Shown in pieces: positions 22,907 to 35,724 of a stretch of DNA of 64,000 bases. Source of the DNA: Calliopum simillimum (taxonomy: Eukaryota > Arthropoda > Insecta > Diptera > Lauxaniidae); the NCBI GenBank assembly GCA_951812925.1, contig OX638371.1:1426001-1490000 (forward strand), written 5' to 3'. Made by a program: the position numbers and the translations under genes. Numbering within the stretch: position 1 is the stretch's first letter; each line of letters opens with the position of its first letter. The notes below the pieces were generated by a model. The model ran no database searches and was not told where the DNA came from. It saw only the letters and a list, made by a program, of their open reading frames with translations.

Positions 22907-25645
22907 TGAATAAATGAATAAATGAATAAATGAATAAATGAATAAATGAATAAATGAATAAATGAATAAATGAATAAATGAATAAATGAATAAATGAATA
23001 AATGAATAAATGAATAAATGAATAAATGAATAAATGAATAAATGAATAAATAAATAAATGAATAAATGAATAAATGAATAAATGAATAAATGAATAAATG
23101 AATGAATGAATAGATGAATAAATGAATAAATGAATAAATGAATAAATGAATAAATGAATAAATGAATAAATGAATAAATGAATAAATGAATAAATGAATA
23201 AATGAATAAATGAATAAATGAATAAATGAATAAATGAATAAATGAATAAATGAATAAATGAATAAATGAATAAATGAATAAATGAATAAATGAATAAATG
23301 AATAAATGAATAAATGAATAAATGAATAAATGAATAAATGAATAAATGAATAAATGAATAAATGAATAAATGAATAAATGAATAAATGAATAAATGAATA
23401 AATGAATAAATGAATAAATGAATAAATGAATAAATGAATAAATGAATAAATGAATAAATGAATAAATGAATAAATGAATAAATGAATAAATGAATAAATG
23501 AATAAATGAATAAATGAATAAATGAATAAATGAATAAATGAATAAATGAATAAATGAATAAATGAATAAATGAATAAATGAATAAATGAATAAATGAATA
23601 AATGAATAAATGAATAAATGAATAAATGAATAAATGAATAAATGAATAAATGAATAAATGAATAAATGAATAAATGAATAAATGAATAAATGAATAAATG
23701 AATAAATGAATAAATGAATAAATGAATAAATGAATAAATGAATAAATGAATAAATGAATAAATGAATAAATGAATAAATGAATAAATGAATTGATGAATA
23801 AATGAATAAATGAATAAATGAATAAATGATTAAATTAATAAATTAATAATTTAATAAATTAATAAATGATTAAAAGCATAAATGAATAAATGAATAAATG
23901 AATAAATGAATAAATGAATAAATGAATAAATGAATAAATGAATAAATGAATAAATGAATAAATGAATAAATGAATAAATGAATAAATGAATAAATGAATA
24001 AATGAATAAATGAATAAATGAATAAATGAATAAATGAATAAATGAATAAATGAATAAATGAATAAATGAATAAATGAATAAATGAATAAATGAATAAATG
24101 AATAAATGAATAAATGAATAAATGAATAAATGAATAAATGAATAAATGAATAAATGAATAAATGAATAAATGAATAAATGAATAAATGAATAAATGAATA
24201 AATGAATAAATGAATAAATGAATAAATGAATAAATGAATAAATGAATAAATGAATAAATGAATAAATGAATAAATGAATAAATGAATAAATGAATAAATG
24301 AATAAATGAATAAATGAATAAATGAATAAATGAATAAATGAATAAATGAATAAATGAATAAATGAATAAATGAATAAATGAATAAATGAATAAATGAATA
24401 AATGAATAAATGAATAAATGAATAAATGAATAATTGAATAAATGAATAAATGAATAAATGAATAAATGAATAAATGAATAAATGAATAAATGAATAAATG
24501 AATAAATGAATAAATGAATAAATGAATAAATGAATAAATGAATAAATGAATAAATAAATAAATGAATAAATGAATAAATGAATAAATGAATAAATGAATA
24601 AATGAATGAATGAATAGATGAATAAATGAATAAATGAATAAATGAATAAATGAATAAATGAATAAATGAATAAATGAATAAATGAATAAATGAATAAATG
24701 AATAAATGAATAAATGAATAAATGAATAAATGAATAAATGAATAAATGAATAAATGAATAAATGAATAAATGAATAAATGAATAAATGAATAAATGAATA
24801 AATGAATAAATGAATAAATGAATAAATGAATAAATGAATAAATGAATAAATGAATAAATGAATAAATGAATAAATGAATAAATGAATAAATGAATAAATG
24901 AATAAATGAATAAATGAATAAATGAATAAATGAATAAATGAATAAATGAATAAATGAATAAATGAATAAATGAATAAATGAATAAATGAATAAATGAATA
25001 AATGAATAAATGAATAAATGAATAAATGAATAAATGAATAAATGAATAAATGAATAAATGAATAAATGAATAAATGAATAAATGAATAAATGAATAAATG
25101 AATAAATGAATAAATGAATAAATGAATAAATGAATAAATGAATAAATGAATAAATGAATAAATGAATAAATGAATAAATGAATAAATGAATAAATGAATA
25201 AATGAATAAATGAATAAATGAATAAATGAATAAATGAATAAATAAATAAATGAATCAATGAATAAATGAATAAATGAATAAAGGAATAAATGAATAAATG
25301 AATAAATGAATAAATGAATAAATGAATGAATGAATAGATGAATAAATAAATAAATGAATAAATGAATAAATGAATAAATGAATAAATGAATAAATGAATA
25401 AATGAATAAATGAATAAATGAATAAATGAATAAATGAATAAATGAATAAATGAATAAATGAATAAATGAATAAATGAAAAAATGAATAAATGAATAAATG
25501 AATAAATGAATAAATGAATAAATGAATTGATGAATAAATGAATAAATGAATAAATGATTAAATTAATAAATTAGTAATTTAATATATTAATAAATGATTA
25601 AAAGCATAAATGAATAAATGAATTAATTAATAAATGAAAAAATAA
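22907..25645. repeat. 2.74-kb TGAATAAA octamer array
   Basis: There are about 340 tandem copies of an 8-base unit, nearly all identical. Rare variants mark internal duplication: TAGATG at 23111, 24615 and 25335; TTGATG at 23791 and 25527; and a 56-base AT-rich interruption at about 23829 and again at 25556 with few differences. Because 8 is not a multiple of 3 and TTTATTCA contains no stop, all three minus-strand frames read as the same 8-residue cycle. The long Phe/Ile/His-rich frame is therefore an artefact. Confidence 0.95.
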
Positions 25646-27002
25646 ACATTGGCTTATGTTTTTTTATTTATATTGTTTTTTTTTTACACATCTCAATACC
25701 TTAAGACTTAACAAAAAGCTTATAAATTGGCACTGATCATTTATAATTTCAATAGATTTTTTAAATTAAGTATTGTAATAATGCACATAGAAATATGGAA
25801 TAAGCTTAAGGTTTAAAATAATTTTTTTTTTATTTTTTATTTTTTTATTAATTTCGTATTAACAATTGTATATGTTTCAATGATTGTTCTCTTTAAGGTG
25901 TTTCCCAAGTTCATTCCTAAATCGACCCGCATTATTGGCTTGCTGTCAACTAATTCTCTATTTGTCTGACACATGATGCTATTTGCAGAAATTACGGAAC
26001 ATGCACAATATCACATTACTTTTGCCATTAAATTGGCTGTATTAATTAGTTTCAGTCATTTATTTTAACTTTGTGCATCAGCTATTCTGCCTGTGGCATT
26101 TGTTGTCCATTTAGATCCATGAAATTTCTCTTTGTATATATACCTATCAGTTAGAAAACATTATTTAGAATAGTTATAAATATGTATCTCATAAACATGT
26201 ATAGGTGAGATAGTGACTGTGGCTGCAAATACGATGAAACGATTTAATACAATTAGATTTTCTAATTTTTTGTTGTTAGTGTTACTGTCGAAGTTGCTGG
26301 TTGTATTATTGTTGTATCGCAAAGAGTATATTTTTGGCTGGATGGTTGAAATCTACATACATACATATGTGTATATGAAGATGTATGGCGATGGCTGGCG
26401 AAGGAGCAACGAATTTTTGTTGACTTTGCTTGTTATCAGCACAACAATTACAACAAATACAATGAGAGTGGCAAATTAAAAAATAAATAAGTAAACAAGC
26501 GCAGATAAAAAGAAAAAAACATCGAGCAACAAAAGCATATAAGTAATTACTCGAGTACACATATAGAAATAATAATAATAATAGCAACAACAATAGCAGC
26601 AACAACAAGAAAGCCAAGGTGAAACAGCAACAACAACAACAATAACTAAATAAATACGAGTACCCAAGATATGAACGAGGTACCCGTAGACAAACTGTCA
26701 GATACAATCCATTTGCGGGTGCCGCATTCTTCACGTCCCACGTCCCTTTTAAGCCAAGCGAAGCAATTTAAAGCAAAAAATTAAACCTCAACGAACACAC
26801 ACACACACATACACTCGCACATAGATACCACCGATCGTACCGCACCTCAAGTCTCTGTGCTTTGCACAAACAGCGCAGCACAGCACAGAAGAAGAAGACA
26901 ACGACGACGACGGCTGTGACTTGTTTGCTGGGATGAACATTGTAAGCGAAGCAAAGCAAATCAACACTGGTCAACAAAAAAACTACTTTTTCCTCATGTA
27001 AT
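25646..27002. other. Non-coding DNA with CAA/CAG and AC tracts
   Basis: No gene is recognised. The triplet tract at 26570-26645, an AC tract at 26796-26812 and GAAGAAGACAACGACGACGA at 26888 produce low-complexity frames only. Confidence 0.5.
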
Positions 27003-27870
27003 GGAATTATTGGTTCTTGGTCGAAATCGGCATAAGCACGTATTTATGTGTCTTTTTGACCCCTTTTTCCAAAAACTTGGCTATAATGGGCTAAAATGTT
27101 CTACAAAAATTTTCTATGAAAAATTTCACTAGAGGCTACCGATACCGTCCGGACGGTGGCAACCCTATTTGGTAGCGCCCCAATGTACACAAAAACGGAT
27201 GAGGATCCGTTTCGAATCCGTAACGAGTTCATAAAGGTATAAAAAACGTAATACGCGGTAACGGATCCATTTCGAACCCTTAACGTACATCAAAAACGAA
27301 TTCAAAACGCTTTGTTAAGATAAAAAAAACATATTTAAAAGCAAATCCGTTTTGAATTCGTTTTTACATAAGTTTCGGATTCGAAACGGGCCCGCACTGC
27401 GGAATTTAATTTTTTTTTATTCGCTAATAAACGGTTCAAAATGTTTTTTTTTTTATCTAAACAAAGCGTTTTGAATTCGTTTTTGATGTACGTTACGGCT
27501 TCGAAATGGATCCGTTACCGCGGATTACGTTTTTTAAACCTTTATGAACTCGTAATGGATTCGAAACGGATCCTCATCCGTTTTTGTGCACATTGGGTAA
27601 CTATGAAAATTTCATCAAACCCGATAAAATGCCGAGGAGCTATGAATTTTCAAATATGTGAGTATTTAAAAGTTTCATCGAACTTCCTTTGGACGCCGTC
27701 TTGGAAATTTTCGGAATTTCGGAAAATACTAACTTTTCACCAGTTTTCAGAAAAATCGGAGGTGTCAACTCAAATCTTGATCGATTACGCAAAAACTGAC
27801 CCAACTATGAAATAATGCTGCGTTGTTTCCTGTTTCGTTATAGATAGATACAACCCAAAATATATAAGTA
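27003..27870 (+). repeat. Repeat of the TTTTTGACCCCTTTTT family, copy with nested insertion
   Basis: It matches 42208-42745 on both sides of an internal insertion. The shared left part has GTCTTTTTGACCCCTTTTTC, then TACCGTCCGGAC. The shared right part has GCCGAGGAGCTATGAATTTT and CGAACTTCCT. The insertion (27179-27597) is a separate inverted-repeat element. It is non-coding. Confidence 0.65.
27179..27597. mobile_element. 419-bp inverted-repeat element (CCCAATGT...ACATTGGG)
   Basis: The arms of about 60 bases are inverted copies: CCCAATGTACACAAAAACGG at the left and its near-complement at the right. The arms also share GGATCCGTTTCGAATCCG and further TTCGAAACGG words inside. It is inserted in the repeat at 27003-27870. 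No clear target duplication is seen. A partial relative lies at 18405-18664. Confidence 0.75.
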
Positions 27871-30800
27871 GTTACTGAGCAAACAATTTTTAATTCAAAT
27901 TTTCAAATTTTTTCGAAAAATCGGATAAGAAAATTCTCTACCTTAAAGTTCAAAGTCTAAAGGAAGGATATTTTGAGAAATACTTTGTTAAAACGTAGGT
28001 GTAACGGCTAATGTTTAGGCCGGGGCTAACCAAAATGTCGATAGTTATTATTTTTTTATGTTTACTAGTGCGATTGAAGTTCTTTTTCACTTATTTATTT
28101 TTTACCTTTCGATTTTCATTAATTTTTTCTTACTCGTGTTTGTTTATTTCAGCAGTTTTATTTACTCGTATATTTATTTTTTTTTTCTCTAAAAAGAAAA
28201 AAATAAAATAAAAAATAAACAAAGGAAATAAATAAATTAAAAATACAAAGTATGATGTAAATTTATTTTGTTTTTATATTTTTTCCTTTGTATTTTGCAT
28301 TAGCGATTAGCTGGGTCCGTGTTTAGGGCGCGGTGTAACCGATAGATGACATGCAATTAAATTAATCGCAACATGAAATGCGAATTGCAGTTGTGCAATC
28401 GGGCGCTGCTGCACGTTGACGAGTCAGCAAAAAGATTGCAACTTTAGAACAAACAGCCAGCAATTGCAATCGTGATGGAGAGCGTGAAACTCCATTGGGT
28501 GTGCAATTGGAGTGTCTTTCTTAACTTATACATTGCACTCGAAGAATCTCGCATTGCATTTCAAGTCATTTGACTTTGGTGACAATCTATTAAATTTTAG
28601 TGTTTTTATTTCTTTAGTTTTTCCAAGTATCTACGAATATTTAAAGTTTTATGCTGAAATCAACTGAATGATGGTTTCTCATATTTTTCCACTGTTTTAG
28701 GAAATAATTTGATATGCCTGATAATAGGAGTTCCATTGGTGTTTAAATCTTATTTCAAAATTTACTTTATGCATTCTCTCAGCTCGTTGATTACAAGGAC
28801 TGTTCTGACAAAGATAGCTGGAAAATATTTCTAAAGAAAAAAAAAAATTACTTGTTGATCGTTATTCTTAATTTTTAGGTGTTTCTTGTCTTTGGCGATC
28901 TCTAGTAAAGTTCTATGAAGAATATTTTTGTAGAATAGTTTAAGCCATTAAATACAGTTTTAGAAAAAAGGAGTCAAAAAGACCAATAAAAACAGCAGCT
29001 AATAGACTAAGATGTTCTAAAAAAATGTTTCTTGCGTGATTGCGTTATGACTGTATGATGATGATGATAAGATTTTTCCAAAATTTAATGTAATTTAGAC
29101 AAAAAAAAAAACAGTATATTGTTGGTGTTAAGTTTTGGGATGTTATTTTGTGTATTTTTTCGGCGAATTCCATCTTTTCGGTAACGGTGCGCTTTTGAAG
29201 CAAAAAATAAGGTAAGCCAAGTAAATTCAATTTATATGATTTTCAGCTTTGACGGCAATATTCGATTATTCCCAGTCGCATAAGTATAGCAAGAACAAAT
29301 GAGGTTGAACTTGGCTATTTGAAACCAAAATGCAATTGTAAGGCCTTGCCATTAAGTCTTTAATGCTAAAGCATACAGAATTATTATTTTTATTATACTT
29401 CTTGATTTCTTCCTTACAGGAAACTAACAATAAAATCATAAAACCATAAAATTTATTTATTAGCAAAAAAAGACCAATGAATATCCCTTTGGAGCACGTG
29501 CTCTTATCTTCAAATAGATTGCTAATTTTAATATTTTCAAGTTTTTAAGAAAAACAAAATGTTTTTTGCAGCTTTACAGTTTGTTGGCATTGAACTAAAT
29601 ACATAAACTCTTAATAATAGCTTATTTTTTGTGTTCGCATTTTGATAAAAAATACCGAAAAATAAAATTTTATGAAAACAAAATATACGTTATCAGTTAT
29701 TTACGCCTAATGCGAGATATAATATTTGTTTTTTTAGATCATTTATGAATTCTACTTTTTTTTGTTGTTTTTTTATTATTTTCTAGAATTTAAAACGTTG
29801 TTTACGTTAATGGGTGTTGACGACACCTTTAAAAATCGGACCACTTCACCACTCATACTCGCCTTAAGTTGTTGTTTGTTGTTTTGTGCTTCCGTATCTA
29901 TCGCTATAAATTTCATCAGATCTCTTAAACTTTTCCCTTGAATGAGTAACGGAAACGATAGATACGTGTTGCCAGGTAGGTCACAGGCAAGTCAGTCACT
30001 CTGTATTAATACATACGTGCTAATCTGGCTTACGTGGACTCATGCTAAGTGCTCATACTGATGTGACGTCCCAAAAGTGCATAAACGTTTTGATAAAGTT
30101 GAATGAATGAATCAAACTAAACCACAATTCTTATCAAAATTCCAGCACATCGAACTTGAAAGAATTAATAAGTACAATATTCAATAAATTAATAAACCAA
30201 AATAATAATTGATATGATATGATATGATGTTGATGATGATGATGATGTCACATTATTAATTTTATATTTAGAGTACTTAGTTACCAAAATGATTTTTTCA
30301 CTGCACAAGTGTTTTTTTTTTCACTAAGTAAGGCTCTTTTTGTTAAGTACATACGTACATATGATAAATTGAACAAATACATTTGTCCTTACAGAAAAGA
30401 ACAAGCCTGATGCAATATCTTATGAAAATCTAGTGAGACACACAAAATGCATTTCGTATTCACTACTTTAAGTCATTTTTGTACTCTGGCATACTCTACA
30501 CATGTGACAATCGTTCATTGCATCCTATGGATATGGATATGAGTCCGTTTATCTTCCTTTGTTTCTGATTTAATGTACGAGGAAAAAATGGAAAGATTTT
30601 AATTAAATAAATTTTAATAGGCCTGGTTGAGGCAGTGAATAAGTATTTATTGCCGCAGATGTTTGTCTCGTTTAAAAGAGCGTTCGAATGCTTTTTTCTT
30701 CTTCTCTTTATTATATTAATTTTTCTGAAATTTAAAAGCATTTTAATAATAAATTCAAGATGTCTGTTGATCAAGGGCTATAATTCTCAGTCATTTTATT

Positions 30801-31194
30801 GAGAAATTTTATTAAGAAAATTAATGAGAAAAAAATATCAACTTGAATTCCGTCAAAAAAAAAAAAAAACTTCATAAAAATAAAAGAAAAAACTGTGTAT
30901 ACAGAGAGATTTTATGTTTGTTAGAACTGACAAGTGCTATATCAGGCTTTACAACTTGAAAATATGTTATATACTTAATATCGAAATAGCGAAAAAATGG
31001 TATTCTCTAAACTATTTAGAATAGGTAATTTCGAAATCCAGATGTTTTAGAGCAATTCTGCGACCAAATTTGGATTCAGCATCTATAAACACATAAATAA
31101 TGTATTAAAATGCAATAAATGAGTCACAAAAATTTGTTCCTTCTATTATATTTATTGTGTTACATTTCTTTTTACTAATTTTTCTGAAGTTTTA
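27871..31194. other. AT-rich non-coding DNA
   Basis: No gene is recognised. A fragment related (inverted) to the TTTTTGACCCC repeat family lies at about 28920-29045, with GGAGTCAAAAAGACC. GATGATG tracts occur at 29055-29070 and 30225-30248. Confidence 0.5.
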
Positions 31195-31325
31195 GGCATT
31201 TAAGAATATTTTTGAAAAAAACTATAACCCATTTTTTGAAAAGGGGTCAAAAAGACCCATAACAGCAGGATATAATGGGGTAAGATGCTCTTAGAAATTG
31301 ATTCTTGCGTGATTTCATGATGATC
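31195..31325 (-). repeat. Fragment of the TTTTTGACCCC repeat family
   Basis: GGGGTCAAAAAGACCCATAA and the following TATAATGGGGTAAGATGCTC read as the reverse complement of the left part of 42208-42745. Confidence 0.6.
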
Positions 31326-31469
31326 TTGAAACAATAAGTCTTATCCAAATTGAAAATTTAGAGTTTTACAGTAGGGTGAAATAAAAAAACAATATTTGAT
31401 TGATTTTCGGTTCTAATTATTAAAATTTTTATATACCTTGATTCAAGGCGAAAAATTTTATATACAACT

Positions 31470-31710
31470 TTTTGGACAGTTCCAATCGTTTTTTGCCTTA
31501 TACACTTTTTTCGAAAGATGCCTTGCTTTTGAGTAAAAATAGTTTTTCCAACCGCGTAATTTAAAACATAGAAAAATCGATTTTGGGACGTGATTATTAC
31601 CTATTTATACTCCAAAAAAAAAAATAAAAAATAAAATTTTTCAACGCCAAAATTTTTGTCTTTATTTCAAAAGTACCCTATCTAATACACATTTTGACTT
31701 GACACTTGAA
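31470..31710. repeat. Partial copy of the 1131-1675 inverted-repeat element
   Basis: It shares TACACTTTTTTCG-AAGATGC, TTGCTTTT, AAAAATCGATTTTGG and the outer flank (AAAATG ... GAAATAAAG in complement) with the right arm at 1545-1675 and the flank at 1131-1184. Only one arm is recognisable. Confidence 0.55.
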
Positions 31711-33795
31711 AAAAAAATTAAAAGTTTAAAATTATCCACTTTGCATAGGCAGATAATATTGACTACGAGTACGAGTACATCTAGGCCTTGCTCTTGAGTA
31801 TGATTTTATCATGTCAAAAAACTCACATTTGCTATCATATCATGAGTAGATAGAGTTAAAACAAATATGCTGGCACCGCAAATTGTAGGGTATGACAAGG
31901 TTAAAAGACTCGTTAGCAACTAAATTGAAATAAACAACGACAAGAAAAGAAATAACAACAATAACAATACAGGAAAATATGCATTGCTGACGTATTTTTT
32001 TATTTTTTTTTTGCTTTTGTTTTTCTGTGTTCCTCTTCGCTGGTACGATTTTTTCTTAAAAAAAAAAAAAAAAAAATCGAAAAAAAAAGAGGAAAAAATA
32101 ATCCGAAAATAGAATTCAATTTTGCCTCCTCGGAAGCTTTCCTTCCAATACCCATCACCCATCTTTTTAGACAGTGTTGTTGTTGTTGCTTCTGTCGTTT
32201 TTGTGCCAGCGTTGCAATCATCGTCAATTATAAAAGCAACAACAACAACAACAAAAAAGGACCAAATACAAAAGTACGTATGTATGTCTGTATGTACATA
32301 TATTTAAAATTCTTGTTTATTTTGAATTTTGAATTTGGCGAAAACAACTGAAATTTTCTTTTGCTTTTTTTGCTGTATTTTCTAAAACACCCCATCCCCT
32401 GACCCTGCGACGGCGGAAAAATTGGCGGCGATTCTTCTTATCTCTGCGGGAGTGCAAAAAACAAGAAAAAAACAACAATTTTGTTATTTTTCTTGAATTT
32501 GAACATCTACAGACGTCAATGCTGATGACGAACGCTGTACCGCCGTGCGCCGGTAGTGTTGTGAACCAATGACCTGTTTATAGAGAGATCTTTTGAAATG
32601 GCGAACTAAACATAATGATAACGCTGATAACATGGGTTAATAATTAACCCATCAACGCGCATCGAAAAAGAGGATGAAAGCCGAGTACCCAACGAGTACC
32701 GAAAACAAAAACCAGAGCTCAAGAGAAAAGCAGCTGTATAAAGTTTTTTCAATTTAAATTCATATTCACATAATTTCGATATTATGACTTAAGAAAAAGT
32801 GCTAAATTTTAACACCCCCCTCTTTGCGATGATGTCGTGCTATCAATTTTGTATTCCCGTATCAATGTAATTTCTGTTGTTGTTGCGGATGTGAAATATT
32901 TATTATTGCCAAATCGTGCCATCCCCAATCCTGGATTTTTTTTCTCTCTCTCTTACATTTTTTTTTTTATTTGTTTGCTTTACACCCACCCTCTCCTGAG
33001 AGTAATTCTTATCGAAAGCCAAAAGCTGAGGTGTTCATATTGATAAGTGCTTGCCGAACCGTATTTTTATATGGTCGATTGGCCCCACTGTTTCGGTTTG
33101 GGTATTTGGAACATTTCGTTCAAGTCTCTTATCTCTCTCTACGACTGAATGAATACGCATAGAGATGAATCCTGTGGGTTTTTGCCTTCTTTACTTTAGC
33201 GTTTAATCAATAAATAAAATGATTGGAAGCTTTAACAACAACACAACACGTAGTTCGATGATGCCGCATTTTGACTTTGGCATTTAACGAGCAGCAGCAG
33301 AAGCAACAGCAGCTCAACGTGGTATCAGAGTCAGAGTATCTATCTATCTGTAACAGCAACAATCCCGAAATTCTCTCGGCTTCAATTTGTTCGAGCGTAT
33401 TGTGCGTAGTTTATTTTTTGGGGCTTTGTGTTGCTATTGCAACACGTTTTCAATTTTATGCTGAAAAGGGTATACGTAGTCTGGAACACATTAGTTGTTA
33501 TCGGCATTTTAGAGTTTAAGAATGCGAGCAATTTATGCGTTTGGAAAACATTACTTTTGTCAACATTATTGTAGAAAAAACATACATAGAAGGTACCAAC
33601 TTTTTATTAAAGTTTTATGTAAAATTTAACAAGTTCATGAGTCGCTAAAAATCTTTAAAGTCAAATAGTTTGTTCTTGAAATGTCAAATGATTTTATGTC
33701 CTTCATTTAGTGGTTTTAAAAAATCAAAAGCTTCAACAATTTCTGACTAAATAGTACTCCTTTTTTTACTGTTATTTTCCTGTAATATATACATA
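31711..33795. other. Non-coding DNA
   Basis: No gene is recognised. A and T runs occur at 31995-32090, a CAA tract at 32237-32254 and CAG-rich DNA at 33290-33320. GGGTTAATAATTAACCC at 32634-32650 is a near-palindrome of unknown meaning. Confidence 0.5.
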
Positions 33796-34041
33796 CAGTG
33801 CTGTGCATAACATTTGCAACCAAAAACACTTGAAACTGAATCACCAATTTTCGGCCACTAAAACAGATGCAAAAAAAATACTTGGTATGAGGTCTTATGT
33901 CATTTATATTGTTGTTTATAAAACAAAAATAAAAAGTCCATACATCACTAATACAAAGCTAAAACTTAAGTGCAATATAAAAACGTATCGATATTGGCTG
34001 TGCAAAACATTTGCAACTACTAATCTAAATAAAAAATTTAT

Positions 34042-34525
34042 AACTAAAACAATCAATATTTAATGGAATAACTCCTGTTTTTTATAACAGCAGTACATAT
34101 TTATGGCATGGATGCGATAAAACTATTTTCAAATGAGTGCGGAACGTCCTGTTACCGTTTTTAAACTTCATTTAAGAACTCATCCTGTTTTCTAAATTTT
34201 AGATTGCATAATAAGCAATGCATTTTCGTGACTTGACGATTTCATTGGGTTTAGATCTGGCGACTCCGCGGGGCATTGATGCACATCAATATTTTGTCAT
34301 TTTATCCAATCTTTTACCACTTTCGACGTGTGCTTAGGGTTGTTATCATGCAGGAATATCCAGTTTAGTGTCATTTTCCAAATTGCATATGGCATCATAG
34401 TATTTTTTAGTATGTCTTTATAATCATTAGACTCCATTATGCCTTCAACACTTTCAACCTCAACCTCTATGCTAGACAGTTCCTCTTGTATTTTTCGGGC
34501 TTAGCCATTCCCTCCTTGGTCTTTT
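34042..34525 (-). pseudogene. Tc1-like transposase, C-terminal half, inverted copy
   Basis: The minus-strand reading contains LHDNNPKHTSKVVKDWIK (second catalytic Asp), HQCPAESPDLNPM (third-residue motif, broken by a one-base loss just after it) and a C-terminus ending TAVIKNRSYSIKY and a stop. It lacks about 60 bases around VWGCFS that the other copy keeps. It is frameshifted and cannot encode an enzyme. Confidence 0.8.
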
Positions 34526-34526
34526 C

Positions 34527-34912
34527 ACAAGACTTTTTCCATCTTTTCTGACGAGCCCAAGTTTAATTTATGCGGATCGAGTGGTAACAGTCTAATGAGA
34601 AGACAAAGGAGAGAAAGGCTATGCCCGAAATATACAAGAGCAACTGTCTACCATAGAGGTTGTAGAATCATGGTCTGGGGATGCTTCTCTGTGCAAGGAA
34701 TCGGTCCAATTCAAAGTGTTGAAGGCATAATGGAGTCTAATGATTATAAAGACATACTAAAAAATACTATGATGCCATATGCAATTTGGAAAATGACACT
34801 AAACTGGATATTCCTGCATGATAACAACCCTAAGCACACGTCGAAAGTGGTAAAAGATTGGATAAAATGGCAAAATATTGATGTTCATCAATGCCCCGCA
34901 AATGTTTTGCAC
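34527..34912 (+). pseudogene. Tc1-like transposase, middle part, direct copy
   Basis: The plus-strand frame shows FSDEPKFNL (first catalytic Asp, 34550-34552), VWGCFSVQGIGPI, and LHDNNPKHTSKVVKDWIK (second catalytic Asp, about 34830). It breaks off at HQCPA, where it runs straight into the right terminal repeat, so the third catalytic residue is missing. Open from 34595 to the terminal repeat without a stop. It is a relic of DDE integrase-fold transposase. Confidence 0.82.
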
Positions 34913-35118
34913 AGCCAATATCGATACGTTTTTATATTGCACTTAAGTTTTAGCTTTGTATTAGTGATGTATGGACTTTATATTTTTGTTTTATAAACAA
35001 CAATATAAATGACATAAGACCACATACCAAGTATTTTTTTTGCATCTGTTTTAGTGGCCGAAAATTGGTGATTCAGTTTCAAGTGTTTTTGGTTGCAAAT
35101 GTTATGCACAGCACTGTA

Positions 35119-35724
35119 TGTCTAGGGTGAAATGGGGTATCTTCATCGAATGTGATCTTTTTCTCTTTTCTTTTCTTTGGATGCAATCGAAGAAATTCTT
35201 CGAGGTTCGTAATTTCATAACTACTCTTATAGTAAAGATAAAGATAATTTAAAACAAACGCATTTGAAGCTCTATGTCTTTTCACTAAGCCCGTCTCAAC
35301 TTATCAGAGAAACAATTTAATTTTATTGTGAAATCTGATTTTAAAACCATCCATCGCAGTATGACGAAATCATCAGAATATTGCTCAAGAACTTCTCTAC
35401 GTGTCAGCAATTGTTAGCGAATTTTGAATCCACAGACAAACGATTAAATCATACGACTTATAAAAATGGAAAAAATACCATGCATTCAATATGAGCTTGT
35501 TACTATGGATTTCATGAAATACGAGTATGTATTTATGACGCATTCCATGTCAAATCGACAACACTTTGCTTTTAAATTTTCTGATTTTTTGAAACTTAAA
35601 CTGTGATAGCTTATAACGCATGAATGATGAGTCATAAACGATTATTCGAATGAAGAATGTAAACCAGGTTTTTATAGAAAATTACATATCTGCATTATGC
35701 AAACCACTTTTTCTCGTAGAACTA
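35119..35724. other. AT-rich non-coding DNA
   Basis: Nothing is recognised. Confidence 0.5.

Larger units (their letters stand above)
33796..35116. mobile_element. Head-to-head rearranged Tc1-like transposon with long IR/DR termini
   Basis: The element is 1.32 kb and flanked by TA at 33794-33795 and 35117-35118. The terminal inverted repeats are about 215-220 bases (33796-34014 and 34902-35116), nearly identical, and start CAGTGCTGTGCATAACATTT. Each terminus carries a second related word, GCTGTGCAAAACATTTGC, about 200 bases inside. This is the IR/DR arrangement of Tc1 elements, with two transposase-binding direct repeats per end. Between the termini lie two convergently inverted copies of the transposase 3' half (34042-34525 minus, 34527-34912 plus). 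The N-terminal DNA-binding half is absent, so the element is non-autonomous. Confidence 0.85.

Noticed and set aside
23870..25258. 462-codon minus-strand frame made of an 8-residue Phe/Ile/His/Leu/Tyr/Ser cycle
   Set aside because: It is the automatic reading of the TTTATTCA octamer, which has no stop in any minus-strand frame. There is no independent evidence of coding.
22907..25645. CRISPR-like array
   Set aside because: The repeat has no spacers, is eight bases long, and sits in a eukaryotic context.
26306..26734. 142-codon minus-strand frame with poly-Leu and poly-Cys
   Set aside because: It reads through a CAA/CAG tract on the opposite strand; low complexity only.
32634..32650. GGGTTAATAATTAACCC as a possible piggyBac (TTAA) end pair
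   Set aside because: The two halves are adjacent with no element between them and no further pairing outside; probably a chance near-palindrome or an excision scar at most.
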